A stretch of 64,000 bases of DNA from NCBI RefSeq assembly GCF_900113945.1, contig NZ_FORG01000005.1, positions 62,001 to 126,000 of the forward strand, written 5' to 3'. Below are positions 41,989 through 50,439 of this stretch, one piece after another. The notes below the pieces were generated by a model, which was not told the DNA's origin, searched no databases, and was given only the letters and a program-made list of their open reading frames with translations. The DNA is from Xenorhabdus mauleonii (GTDB lineage Bacteria > Pseudomonadota > Gammaproteobacteria > Enterobacterales > Enterobacteriaceae). The stretch's first letter is position 1. Each line of letters starts with the position of its first letter. Both the position numbers and the translations under genes were made by a program.

Positions 41989-42007
41989 GTAAATAATTCT
42001 CATTATC
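41989..42007 (+). promoter_or_regulatory. Candidate Fur box upstream of chaN
   Basis: GTAAATAATTCTCATTATC matches 14 of 19 positions of the classical Fur box and lies about 40 nt before the chaN start, where a promoter is expected. Confidence 0.6.
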
Positions 42008-42046
42008 TATACTATGCGGCAAATTTTATTTTGATAATGAATAACT

Positions 42047-42964
42047 ATGAAAAAATTTACCTGCATAAAATCGACATTTTTAATGTGTTCTCTTTTGGCT
42101 GGCAGCTTTGTGCTTAATGGTTGTGCCGGCGCTCCCGATAACGCCAAAAACACTTCTCAGATAGTATTTCAAACCCTTCCTGCTGAATTAACCCAATCGG
42201 GTGCTGTCGTTGATCTGAAAACAGGGAAAGAAATTACCTCTAACGAGTTACTTGAGCGATTGACTGCTTATCCTCGCGTTGTTGTGGGGGAAAAACACGA
42301 TAACCCTTACCATCATCAGATAGAGCTATGGCTGGTGCAACAGCTAGAACAAAAACGCCCTCACGGTTCTGTATTACTGGAAATGATTAACCCAGATCAG
42401 CAAGAAAAAGTGAATAAAGTGAAAAGCTGGTTGCAGGGTAATCCGATCGTCAGGAGTGAGCGGATTCAACAGCTACTGGCTTGGCAACAAGGGTGGCCTT
42501 GGGAATGGTATGGTGATTTGACGATGGCGCTGATGAAAGCACCGTATCCATTGTTGGCTGCCAATATGGATCGCAGTGAAATCAATCAGGCTTATAAAGA
42601 TCACAAAACAGGGGATAAAACGTCACTAGTGCCTGATGATGTTAAAAAAATGATTGAGATAACCATTAAAAATTCTCATGGTGAAGATATAGAGAAACAG
42701 CATCTTTCTGCCATGACGAAGATCCAACAGATGCGTGACCGCCGCATGGCTGAACAACTCATCAAAGCACCGTCACCGGCTTTGCTATTTGCGGGTGGAT
42801 ATCATGCTGCTAAAGCCATGGGCGTACCTCAACATGTGAAGCAGATCGCACCAAACGAAAAAATCGCGGTATTGATGATCGCAGAACAAGGCGTCTCTTT
42901 GAACCATGAATATGCAGATTTTGTCTGGTTTACGCCCAAAGTGAGTGAAAAAGTAACCAAATAA
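42047..42964 (+). CDS. chaN: ChaN-family iron-regulated lipoprotein
   Basis: A 305-residue protein with a lipoprotein signal (lipobox LNGC, Cys near 26). The ChaN/haem-binding uptake domain is visible: YPRVVVGEKHDNPYHHQIELW (about 76-96), LLEMINPDQQ, WEWYGDLTMALMKAPYPLLAANMD and FAGGYHAAKAMGVPQH. Characterised ChaN-type lipoproteins bind haem, and several are iron-repressed. A Fur-like site precedes it and a TonB gene follows, so a role in haem or iron acquisition at the outer membrane is inferred. Confidence 0.85.
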   Translation: MKKFTCIKSTFLMCSLLAGSFVLNGCAGAPDNAKNTSQIVFQTLPAELTQSGAVVDLKTGKEITSNELLERLTAYPRVVVGEKHDNPYHHQIELWLVQQLEQKRPHGSVLLEMINPDQQEKVNKVKSWLQGNPIVRSERIQQLLAWQQGWPWEWYGDLTMALMKAPYPLLAANMDRSEINQAYKDHKTGDKTSLVPDDVKKMIEITIKNSHGEDIEKQHLSAMTKIQQMRDRRMAEQLIKAPSPALLFAGGYHAAKAMGVPQHVKQIAPNEKIAVLMIAEQGVSLNHEYADFVWFTPKVSEKVTK

Positions 42965-43023
42965 TATTAGTTATCACAAGGACGTGCATAAGCAATAAAT
43001 AAAAATAGTTTTCATTTATATAT

Positions 43024-43042
43024 ACAATTGATTATCATTCCT
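43024..43042 (+). promoter_or_regulatory. Candidate Fur box upstream of the TonB-like gene
   Basis: The core TGATTATCATT is identical to the centre of the Fur consensus; the flanks are degenerate. Located 35-50 nt before the probable tonB start. Confidence 0.6.
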
Positions 43043-43076
43043 ATCCATTTATTATTGACAAAATGTGCTACAAGAA

Positions 43077-43880
43077 ATGTTAACGTACACCACGTATCAA
43101 AATGTTCACACGGGTCACGTGACAAAATCCTTTCTCGCTGCGATCGCACTCCATGCCGTGATAGTTGGCTGGTTGGTTTACAAACCTGCGGATGTTGATA
43201 TTGAGGAATTTCTGCCTCCGCCTGCGGTTATGGTTGAACTGTCAATACAGACGGAAGCAATACATAAGATACAAAATCAACCCGTTGGTGTTGAGCAGAT
43301 ACTGTCTGTTACCAGCAAACAGCAGGAAAGTAAGGTTGATGAAGTTAACATGCCGAAATTGGATGTAAACGAGGATGCGCTTCTTTTGGTGAATAAGCAG
43401 AAGAAAATGCAGGAGGCGCGGGAAGTTCCCCAAAAAACACGACCTGTCGAGCGTGCAAAAGCAAAAGAACAAGAAAATGACAAGTCGCAAACTAATGCAG
43501 CACCGACGACCAGTAATGCAACAGCAAATAATGTGACTACCCGCACAGCGGCAGCTTATGAAAGTAACTCGGACACGATTGCCGATGCCAAGGCGGTATG
43601 GCAAGCCGAAGTTACCGGTCATTTGAATCGTTATAAAAAATACCCACAGGACGCGAAGAGAAGAAATCGAACAGGGCGTCCCGTAGTGCAATTTACCGTT
43701 AATCAACAGGGAATTGTGCTTGATAATAATTTGCTGCGGCCTTCCGGGACTAATTCACTCGATAGGGAAGCAAGGATGGTATTGGAAAGGGCACAGCCTT
43801 TACCTGCGCCTCCTGACATTATTTTAACGAATGGCAGGATTACAGTTGAACTGCCGATAGATTTTTATTTATCCCAATAA
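43077..43880 (+). CDS. TonB/HasB-like energy transducer
   Basis: About 267 residues. An N-terminal transmembrane anchor (AAIALHAVIVGWLVY, about 20-35) is followed by a Pro/Lys/Glu/Gln-rich periplasmic spacer with few prolines but many Asn/Thr/Ala (about 110-170), and then the TonB C-terminal domain (WQAEVTGHLNRYKKYPQDAKRR, GRPVVQFTVNQQG, SGTNSLDREARMVLERAQPLP). It carries proton-motive energy from ExbB-ExbD to a TonB-dependent receptor, here very likely the one at 46244. The start could also be GTG 43065; ribosome-binding sites are weak at both. Adjacent to the oligopeptidase gene by 18 nt, in an apparent operon. HasB-type rather than house-keeping TonB because of its position. Confidence 0.85.
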   Translation: MLTYTTYQNVHTGHVTKSFLAAIALHAVIVGWLVYKPADVDIEEFLPPPAVMVELSIQTEAIHKIQNQPVGVEQILSVTSKQQESKVDEVNMPKLDVNEDALLLVNKQKKMQEAREVPQKTRPVERAKAKEQENDKSQTNAAPTTSNATANNVTTRTAAAYESNSDTIADAKAVWQAEVTGHLNRYKKYPQDAKRRNRTGRPVVQFTVNQQGIVLDNNLLRPSGTNSLDREARMVLERAQPLPAPPDIILTNGRITVELPIDFYLSQ

Positions 43881-43898
43881 AAATACAGGATTGATGGC

Positions 43899-46121
43899 AT
43901 GTCTGAGGATAAAAAAGCGTTTTCGGCAAATATCAAAAAGCCAAATCAAAAAAATACCGTAAGCAGTAAAAGAATGATGCTTAGTTTTTTGCTGGGTGGT
44001 AGTTTGTTGAGTACAGGTCTATTAAGTACAAGTTTTGCCACTATCGCAATGGAGGAAAATATGGTTCCACCTACGGCCAAAAAGCAGCCGCATCAAATGG
44101 AAATGCACGGAGATTCCCGTGTCGATAATTATTACTGGCTGCGCGATGATAATCGTCAGGACGAAAATGTCATTAATTACCTGAAAGCTGAAAATCAGTA
44201 TACCGAGCAAATGCTTGAATCGGGTAAAGAACTGCGTGAAACCCTGTATAAAGAAATGACTGACAGAATGAATAAAGAAGATCAGTCCGTTCCTTATACC
44301 TATAATGGTTATGTTTATCGTACTGTTTATGAAGCAGGGAAAGACTTTCCTATCTACCAGCGGAAACCTGCCGATAATTCGACTGACTGGTTGGTTATGG
44401 TTGATGGCAATGAGCGGGCAAAGGACCATAAATTTTACCAGCTCGGCGGATTTGCCGTCTCATTGGATAACAAACGTATCGCGATAGCGGAAGATACGCA
44501 GGGGCGTCGTAATTTCCACGTTTCATTTAAAAATTTTGCTGACACTGATTGGCAGAATAATGTTATAGAAAACACTTCTGGCAACATTTTGTGGGCCAAC
44601 GATGGCAAGACCCTGTTTTATGTGCGCAGGGATCCACAAACTTTATTGCCTTATCAATTATTCCGCCATCAATATGGCACGGATACCAAACAAGATAAAA
44701 AAGTTTATCAAGAAAAAGATGAACGTTTCTATTTGTCGATCGCGGAAAGTACCTCGCTTGATTATATTTTAGTGTCTAGCACCAGTTATACCAGTGCAGA
44801 ATATCGACTGATTGATGCAAATAATCCGCAAGCGGAACCACAGATTTTCTCTGCCCGCCAAGCAGGGCGCGAATATGATCTCGATCATTTCCGTGGTCAA
44901 TTCTATATTCGTTCTAACCATGAAAGCCCATTGTTTGGTTTATATCGCACGGATGCAATTAATAAACCGTGGGAAACTGTGATTGCACCGCAGGAAAATA
45001 CTGATCTGGAAAACTTCGAGCTTTTCAATAATTGGCTGGTTGTACAAGAGCGAACGAAAGGGTTATCGTCAATTCGCCAGATTGACTGGAAAACTCAGCA
45101 AGAAAAACGCGTCCACTTTGATGATCCTGCATATATGGCGTCATTGAGCTATAACCCTGAGCCAGATACAAATTTACTGCGCTATAGCTATTCTTCCATG
45201 ACGACACCAAGTTCAGTATTCCAGTGGGATATGCAAACTGGTGAGCGTGAATTACTGAAGCAGCAGGAAGTTAAAGGATTCAACAAAGAAAACTATGAAA
45301 GCCAGCGCATGTGGGTAAAAGCCCGCGATGGGATGGAAGTTCCGGTTTCTCTGGTGTACCGCAAATCCTTATTTAAAAAAGGTGAGAACCCAATTCTGAT
45401 TTATGGTTACGGGGCTTATGGCATCAGTATGGATCCCTATTTTAGTTCAGCCCTTCTGAGCTTATTAGATCGCGGTTTCGTCTATGCATTAGTCCATGTT
45501 CGTGGCGGTGGGGATTTAGGCAAGAATTGGTATCTGCAAGGTAAAATCGAAAACAAAATGAACAGTTTTCACGATTTTATTGATGCAACCAAGAAACTGA
45601 TTGCCGATGGATATGGTGACAGCAAGCGTGTTTATGCGGAAGGTGGCAGCGCCGGCGGTTTATTAATGGGCACTGTCATTAACCAGGCTCCAGAATTATA
45701 CCGTGGCGTAATTGCAAAAGTGCCATTTGTGGATGCATTGACGACCATGCTTGATTCCTCCATTCCATTGACAACGGGGGAATATGAAGAGTGGGGCAAT
45801 CCAAATAACAAAGAAGATTATTACCGCATTAAATCTTATAGCCCTTATGACAATATTGAACATCAGCGTTATCCGCATTTGCTGGTTACGACAGGCTTGC
45901 ATGATTCTCAGGTTCAATATTGGGAACCCGCAAAATGGGTCGCAAAATTAAGAGAAATGAAACAAGGTAATAGTCTCTTATTATTGGAGACAAATATGGA
46001 TACCGGCCACGGCGGAAAACCAGGTCGTTTTAATCGTATTAATGACATTGCCTTTGATTATAGCTTTTTATTAATGCTGGATAATGCGAAAACATATTTC
46101 CCAGAATTAAAAGACGAATAA
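43899..46121 (+). CDS. Oligopeptidase B (S9A) with an N-terminal membrane or export segment
   Basis: Serine peptidase of the prolyl-oligopeptidase family that cleaves short peptides after basic residues. The 740-residue product is about 50 longer than cytoplasmic OpdB. The extra N-terminus is Lys-rich followed by a hydrophobic stretch (RMMLSFLLGGSLLSTGLLST, about 25-44) and an SFATIA region, so export to or anchoring in the periplasm is likely. Then comes the beta-propeller (HQMEMHGDSRVDNYYWLRDD) and the hydrolase domain: nucleophile Ser584 in AEGGSAGGLLMG, Asp in GLHDSQVQYWEP, His704 in DTGHGGKPGR. The position between tonB and a TonB-dependent receptor suggests it processes imported peptides or proteins. 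OpdB identity is firm; the localisation and role are inferred. Confidence 0.85.
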   Translation: MSEDKKAFSANIKKPNQKNTVSSKRMMLSFLLGGSLLSTGLLSTSFATIAMEENMVPPTAKKQPHQMEMHGDSRVDNYYWLRDDNRQDENVINYLKAENQYTEQMLESGKELRETLYKEMTDRMNKEDQSVPYTYNGYVYRTVYEAGKDFPIYQRKPADNSTDWLVMVDGNERAKDHKFYQLGGFAVSLDNKRIAIAEDTQGRRNFHVSFKNFADTDWQNNVIENTSGNILWANDGKTLFYVRRDPQTLLPYQLFRHQYGTDTKQDKKVYQEKDERFYLSIAESTSLDYILVSSTSYTSAEYRLIDANNPQAEPQIFSARQAGREYDLDHFRGQFYIRSNHESPLFGLYRTDAINKPWETVIAPQENTDLENFELFNNWLVVQERTKGLSSIRQIDWKTQQEKRVHFDDPAYMASLSYNPEPDTNLLRYSYSSMTTPSSVFQWDMQTGERELLKQQEVKGFNKENYESQRMWVKARDGMEVPVSLVYRKSLFKKGENPILIYGYGAYGISMDPYFSSALLSLLDRGFVYALVHVRGGGDLGKNWYLQGKIENKMNSFHDFIDATKKLIADGYGDSKRVYAEGGSAGGLLMGTVINQAPELYRGVIAKVPFVDALTTMLDSSIPLTTGEYEEWGNPNNKEDYYRIKSYSPYDNIEHQRYPHLLVTTGLHDSQVQYWEPAKWVAKLREMKQGNSLLLLETNMDTGHGGKPGRFNRINDIAFDYSFLLMLDNAKTYFPELKDE

Positions 46122-46138
46122 AAATTATTATTTAATAA

Positions 46139-46174
46139 TCCATAACACTAATAAGAAATTATCAGTGTTATGGA
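46139..46174 (+). terminator. Intercistronic hairpin between the oligopeptidase and receptor genes
   Basis: Perfect 11-bp stem TCCATAACACT/AGTGTTATGGA, extended by partial inner pairing. No T tract; may attenuate or stabilise the upstream mRNA end. Confidence 0.55.
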
Positions 46175-46243
46175 TGCTTTACACACAAATTTGCGAAGCA
46201 ATGTGAACAACAATAAATATTATATCTATTTAGGGTAAGGATA

Positions 46244-48511
46244 ATGAAAATTGTAGCTAGAATAGCTGGAGTCAGCGCTGTGCTGATGGGCCTCCAGGGA
46301 ATCGCTTATGCTGAAAATACGGACGACAATAAAAAAGAAAAAGTTGTGCGATTCAGCAGTCTGAAAGTTTCAGGTGCGCAAGATAATAAAAACTCTGCAC
46401 AGATAGAGGCAATGGAAAAACCAGGTTCTTATAGCTCTGTGGGTGAAGATAATAAATTAGAGTCTATGGATAGCGTATTGCGCAGCTTGCCGGGGACTTA
46501 TACTCAAATGGATGCCAGTCAAGGACAAGGAGTTGTCAGTGTTAATATTCGAGGCTTGAGTGGTTTTGGCCGAGTGAATATGATGGTTGATGGTATCAGC
46601 CAGAGTTTTTATGGTTCGGCAACGAGTGAGATTTCGCACGGGACACAGCCTTATAGCCAGTTTGGCGCATTAGTTGATCCAAATTTTATTGTTCGTGTTG
46701 ATATTGCTCGTGGTCAAGCTGATGATTCAGACTCTGTCAATGCTTTGGTTGGAAGCGCTAATTTCCGCACCATTGGCGTTGATGATGTAGTATTCGAAGG
46801 CAATAACCTAGGCGTTCGTACTAAATGGACATATGGCAATAATGGCATTGGCCGAAGTGGTATGATGGCGGTTGCAGGAAAAACGGAAGCATTCGGCCCA
46901 GAAGGTTCTTTGGGAGCTATCTTAGCTGTCAGTGGACATAATATTGAAGCCCACTATAGGAATGCTGAAGGTGTGAGTAGTGAAGAATTTGGTACAAGCG
47001 AAACGTTCAAACAAAAGCCAAATTCTCAACTAATGAAAATAAACATTAAACCCAATGATTTTCATGATTTGGAGTTAAGTAGCCGTTTATATCATAATAA
47101 ATTCAATAAGCGCCATATTGATAACTATGATTATTATTTAAAATATAACTACACCCCATTTACTGAACTGGTTGATGCTAAAATTATGCTAAGTACCAGT
47201 AATGGACGGCAAAAATACCTTCCTAGGACGATGGGTGTATTAGGGGAAAGTGAATCAAATGGAAAATCAAATTCTATTGATATAAAAAATACTAGTCGGT
47301 TCAATTATGAAGATACTGATTTTGCGTTCACGCTAGGTAGTAAGTGGATGCATACAGAGTATCGGAAAAGTATAGATGTAAGTACTGGTGATAAAATTAG
47401 AGATAAACAGATTGCAGAAAATAATATGTTTTCTCCAAGTGGTAAGCAAGATATTGCCAGCATTTATAGTAAACTGAAAATTGAACGTGATATTTACACC
47501 GCTGATTTAGGATTAAACTATCTGAATTACAGTGTGAGAGGGAAAAAACCAGCTTGTGAAGACCGAGTGGAGTGTTTTCCTCAGGGCGAGGCCCAGTTAA
47601 ATCTTAAAGAGCGTGGTTTCAATCCGAACATCTTATTGTCAGCAGAAATTATTCCTGAGTTTCAACCTTTTGTAAGCTATTCGCACTCAATGAGAGCTCC
47701 CAATGCTCAGGAAATTTTCACCACAATGGATGGTGGTGCTTCTATTAATCCATTCTTGAAAGGTGAAAAAGCGGATACTTATCAAATTGGTTTTAATAGT
47801 TATCGCCCGAACTTAATTGTGGATGGAGATACATTCCGTCTAAAAGCAGCATTCTTCCATACTAAAATTAAAAATTATATTAGTAGTGAACCGTATATGC
47901 TTTGTCTTGAAAGAAAGTTATGTATACTTGATGGAACATTAACGGATGAAGAAAATGCAACACTTAATGAAAATGTTGCTGGCTCTCTTCACACCAATAG
48001 CTTGACACCGGTAACTATGAAAGGTTATGAAATCTCTGCTAATTATGATGCAGGTATGTTTTATAGTTCACTAGCATATAGCCAGCAAAAAACACAGCAA
48101 CCAACATCAATAACAACATCCATGTTCGGCGGAAGCCCAGCATCCCAATTACCAGAAAGTTATTTAACATTGGATACAGGTATTCGCTTTTTAGATGAAA
48201 AAATTAGATTAGGGGCTATTGTAAAATATACAGGAAAATCTTATCACATGAACCCTGCCGGTGATACGGATGAGAACAATAGAGTAAAAATGGATGAATC
48301 AGACAAAGTGCCTACGATTATTGATTTGTATAGTGACTACCAAATCAATAAAAACGTATTTCTAAAATTTGCAATACAAAATTTGACTAATCGAAATTAT
48401 TCTGAAGCACTGAATCGAATGAATTCAACACCTCTCATGCAAGAGCAAGAATCTAAAACCCAAACAGCCCGCGGTAGAACCTACATTATGGGCGCTGAGA
48501 TTCGTTTCTAA
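46244..48511 (+). CDS. TonB-dependent outer-membrane receptor, haem/haemoglobin-receptor-like
   Basis: A 755-residue receptor with a signal peptide (cleavage after AYA at about 24), a plug domain (MDSVLRSLPGTYTQMD, VSVNIRGLSGFGRVNMMVDG, about 65-180) and a 22-strand barrel ending in a terminal Phe (YIMGAEIRF). The FRAP/NPNL-like region of haem receptors appears as YSHSMRAPNAQEIF and INPFLKGEKADTYQIGF. Two extracellular loops carry Cys pairs (PACEDRVECF near 440 and MLCLERKLCIL near 555). It lies directly after tonB and opdB and close to chaN. The ligand may be haem, a haem protein or a peptide; haem is the conservative guess. Confidence 0.82.
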   Translation: MKIVARIAGVSAVLMGLQGIAYAENTDDNKKEKVVRFSSLKVSGAQDNKNSAQIEAMEKPGSYSSVGEDNKLESMDSVLRSLPGTYTQMDASQGQGVVSVNIRGLSGFGRVNMMVDGISQSFYGSATSEISHGTQPYSQFGALVDPNFIVRVDIARGQADDSDSVNALVGSANFRTIGVDDVVFEGNNLGVRTKWTYGNNGIGRSGMMAVAGKTEAFGPEGSLGAILAVSGHNIEAHYRNAEGVSSEEFGTSETFKQKPNSQLMKINIKPNDFHDLELSSRLYHNKFNKRHIDNYDYYLKYNYTPFTELVDAKIMLSTSNGRQKYLPRTMGVLGESESNGKSNSIDIKNTSRFNYEDTDFAFTLGSKWMHTEYRKSIDVSTGDKIRDKQIAENNMFSPSGKQDIASIYSKLKIERDIYTADLGLNYLNYSVRGKKPACEDRVECFPQGEAQLNLKERGFNPNILLSAEIIPEFQPFVSYSHSMRAPNAQEIFTTMDGGASINPFLKGEKADTYQIGFNSYRPNLIVDGDTFRLKAAFFHTKIKNYISSEPYMLCLERKLCILDGTLTDEENATLNENVAGSLHTNSLTPVTMKGYEISANYDAGMFYSSLAYSQQKTQQPTSITTSMFGGSPASQLPESYLTLDTGIRFLDEKIRLGAIVKYTGKSYHMNPAGDTDENNRVKMDESDKVPTIIDLYSDYQINKNVFLKFAIQNLTNRNYSEALNRMNSTPLMQEQESKTQTARGRTYIMGAEIRF

Positions 48512-48535
48512 TAGGATTTAAAAAATATCAAAATT

Positions 48536-48571
48536 ATTAACCACTTCAGGCGATATTCTGAAGTGGTTAAT
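48536..48571. terminator. Hairpin after the receptor gene (shared with the convergent peptide gene)
   Basis: Perfect 14-bp stem ATTAACCACTTCAG/CTGAAGTGGTTAAT with an 8-nt loop, located between the receptor (plus) and the first small peptide gene (minus). Confidence 0.75.
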
Positions 48572-48618
48572 AATGTGTATTGTAGCCTTGATAATAATAT
48601 CCATTATCACAAAACTAA

Positions 48619-48825
48619 CTAAAGTAACCCAATAATGCCTAAGACAGCCCCATCTATAAGTACTTTTATTAAAAGGCTTGTCTCGGAGTCAATAATATTA
48701 ATTTCGAATAAAATATCAACAAGGCTATTTAGTATGCCTCCTATACCATTAATACACTTTGTGATTTCATTCTTTAATGACACGCTAATAATAAAACTTT
48801 CCATCGGTTCATCTAGTTCTTTCAT
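48619..48825 (-). CDS. Small hydrophobic peptide A (68 aa, unknown)
   Basis: Unrecognised 68-residue product. It has an acidic, Ser-containing N-terminus (MKELDEPMESF) and then a long amphipathic-hydrophobic part: CINGIGGILNSLVDILFEIN (about 24-43) and LLIKVLIDGAVLGIIGLL at the very end. ACGGAG lies 5 nt upstream of the ATG. The pattern (I..I..GI/L, then DIL, then a hydrophobic C-terminal helix) recurs in the next two minus-strand genes. No signal peptide. It is convergent to the receptor gene. A plus-strand frame over the same bases has no ribosome-binding site. Confidence 0.6.
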   Translation of the reverse strand: MKELDEPMESFIISVSLKNEITKCINGIGGILNSLVDILFEINIIDSETSLLIKVLIDGAVLGIIGLL

Positions 48826-49012
48826 GATTACTCCGTTACTGAAAGTGACGTTATTGTTTCTTTTTACTACTGCATTTATGTCTCTTGGTTATATAATTTA
48901 TAGATTGGTGTATATATTAGAAGGCCATATATAGTGGTGTTATCTATTGTTATAATTATAACGATGGGGAAAATAATTAATATATAATTTAATCCTGTTA
49001 TATTCAGTTTTT

Positions 49013-49234
49013 TTATTTTTTAAGTATAAATGCGGAAATAAGTGTTAACAATCCTTCAAGAATCGATTTTATACCATGAGATATAAGCATTTTTTGATAC
49101 TTACTAATTGTTCGTTTATTAACTAATATATCTAAAGTAGCGTTAAGAATTATTGATACGCCATTACTAATATTCTCGATACAATCATAAACATCAAGCT
49201 GTTGAACTTCTTGCATATTTGTTGTTTTTTCCAT
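49013..49234 (-). CDS. Small hydrophobic peptide B (73 aa, unknown)
   Basis: Unrecognised 73-residue product with a polar N-terminus (MEKTTNMQEVQQLDVYD), CIENISNGVSIILNATLDIL (about 18-37), a basic turn (VNKRTISKYQK) and a hydrophobic end (ILEGLLTLISAFILKK). The leader TGAGGGAATTATG is identical to that of peptide C, which points to duplication including the translation signal. One Cys aligns with the Cys of peptide A. Confidence 0.65.
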   Translation of the reverse strand: MEKTTNMQEVQQLDVYDCIENISNGVSIILNATLDILVNKRTISKYQKMLISHGIKSILEGLLTLISAFILKK

Positions 49235-49346
49235 AATTCCCTCATTACATAATAAAATATATAATTTTAATAACCATAATATGGTTATAAATTCAAAACT
49301 ATATAATTGTTTTTTACATGATAATAATGCATTAATATGATGAAGT

Positions 49347-49383
49347 TCTATATTCCCCCCCCCATATGGAAGGGGAATATAGA
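49347..49383 (-). terminator. Hairpin between peptide genes C and B, containing a C9 tract
   Basis: 12-bp stem TCTATATTCCCC/GGGGAATATAGA. The left arm runs into nine consecutive C (49355-49363), a length at which replication slippage or sequencing error is possible. Probable transcript end of peptide gene C, 20 nt after its stop. Confidence 0.65.
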
Positions 49384-49403
49384 GTTAACTTATTTTATTG
49401 ATA

Positions 49404-49649
49404 TTATGGATTTTCCTGTTTTTGTTGTTCTAACACCTTTATAGCAGCTTCTTTTAGCGCATCAGTGATGGAAATTCCTAGTTTTGCTTTAGATTGAATA
49501 CTTTCATTTCCGGGGTTTTTTGCACTCCAAATACCAAGGCCACCGTCAATAATCAAATCTAAACCACTGACAATATCTTCAATACTTTTCCAAAAGCCAT
49601 CATTTTTTGCTAGGTTATCAGTATCTGAAGCAGTTGCTAATTGTGTCAT
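49404..49649 (-). CDS. Small peptide C (81 aa, unknown)
   Basis: Unrecognised 81-residue product: MTQLATASDTDNLAKNDGFW, then IEDIVSGLDLIIDGGLGIW (about 23-41), SAKNPGNESIQSK, and an amphipathic helix ending AIKVLEQQKQENP. It shows the same spacing as peptides A and B (I-D/N-I--G----I----G/D-I/L) but is less hydrophobic and lacks Cys. It has the TGAGGGAATTATG leader shared with peptide B. The Gly-Gly in the middle does not sit in a normal double-glycine leader. Could be a bacteriocin-like, immunity or surface peptide; nothing in sequence decides. Confidence 0.65.
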   Translation of the reverse strand: MTQLATASDTDNLAKNDGFWKSIEDIVSGLDLIIDGGLGIWSAKNPGNESIQSKAKLGISITDALKEAAIKVLEQQKQENP

Positions 49650-50439
49650 AATTCCCTCACATATTTATGTTGTGTGTAATGTTTGTTGCTAATCAATAGC
49701 TATATAAAAAATATAATGTAGGTGAAATTATTTTTTCTATAGAAACCAAAAAAGTTAATTAATGAGTATTTCATCCAATATCAATGAGTATTATTTTAGT
49801 CGTTAAATACAAATAAACATTGTTCGGAAAAATAATATCTATAGAATAATTTCGCTTACAAACTAAGTATAGGATAAAGATTTCATCTATCAAGTAATGG
49901 AATAAAAAAATACAAAAAAGAGTAATTATTTAACCTAACTTTTTTATTTTTAACTAAATAAAATCTTCTGTGGAGATGATTGGAAACAAGATTTCCTCTG
50001 TTAATAATTCCACTTTAAGTTAAATGATTAATTTTTTATTCTAATGACGTATAAGAATTGAATCGAGGATTAATTTAAGAAAAAATCATCCGTGCTTTGT
50101 GCGGCCAATACAATTTTTCTGGATATTTAAATAGAGATTTAACGCACTAAAAAATAATGTAAAAAAGCAAATCCAGAAGAATGTGAGAAGCCTCTCAAAA
50201 TCAGCGCTAATAGTGCAGTGCTGGGATAAATTAAACCTCCCTCTATAAAAGGAAATTTTTACCGCGACATGATTCTACTAGCGTTGGTCAAAGATTGGAG
50301 AATAAAGCCAATTAGCGGGCACTGTTCACACAATGAAAAAATTTATTTATGAGTAAAATAGCGCTTGTCATTAGAATAACTTACTTTATTAAGATAATGG
50401 CAATGTTAATTTCGGCTACCTATTCAGGATATTACGCTC
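49650..50439. other. AT-rich region between the peptide genes and the DUF1266 gene
   Basis: About 790 bases without a convincing reading frame. It must hold the promoter for peptide gene C (TATATAAAA-like sequence near 49700) and that for the DUF1266 gene. A 7-bp inverted repeat around 49972-49998 is the only structure I noticed. Confidence 0.4.

Noticed and set aside
48635-48934. 99-codon plus-strand frame over peptide gene A
   Set aside because: No ribosome-binding site, and the minus-strand frame has one and resembles its neighbours. Still, either strand is unproven.
49404-49649. Peptide C as a classical double-glycine-leader bacteriocin
   Set aside because: The Gly-Gly lies at about residue 37 without the usual hydrophobic leader positions, and no ABC peptidase-exporter is nearby.
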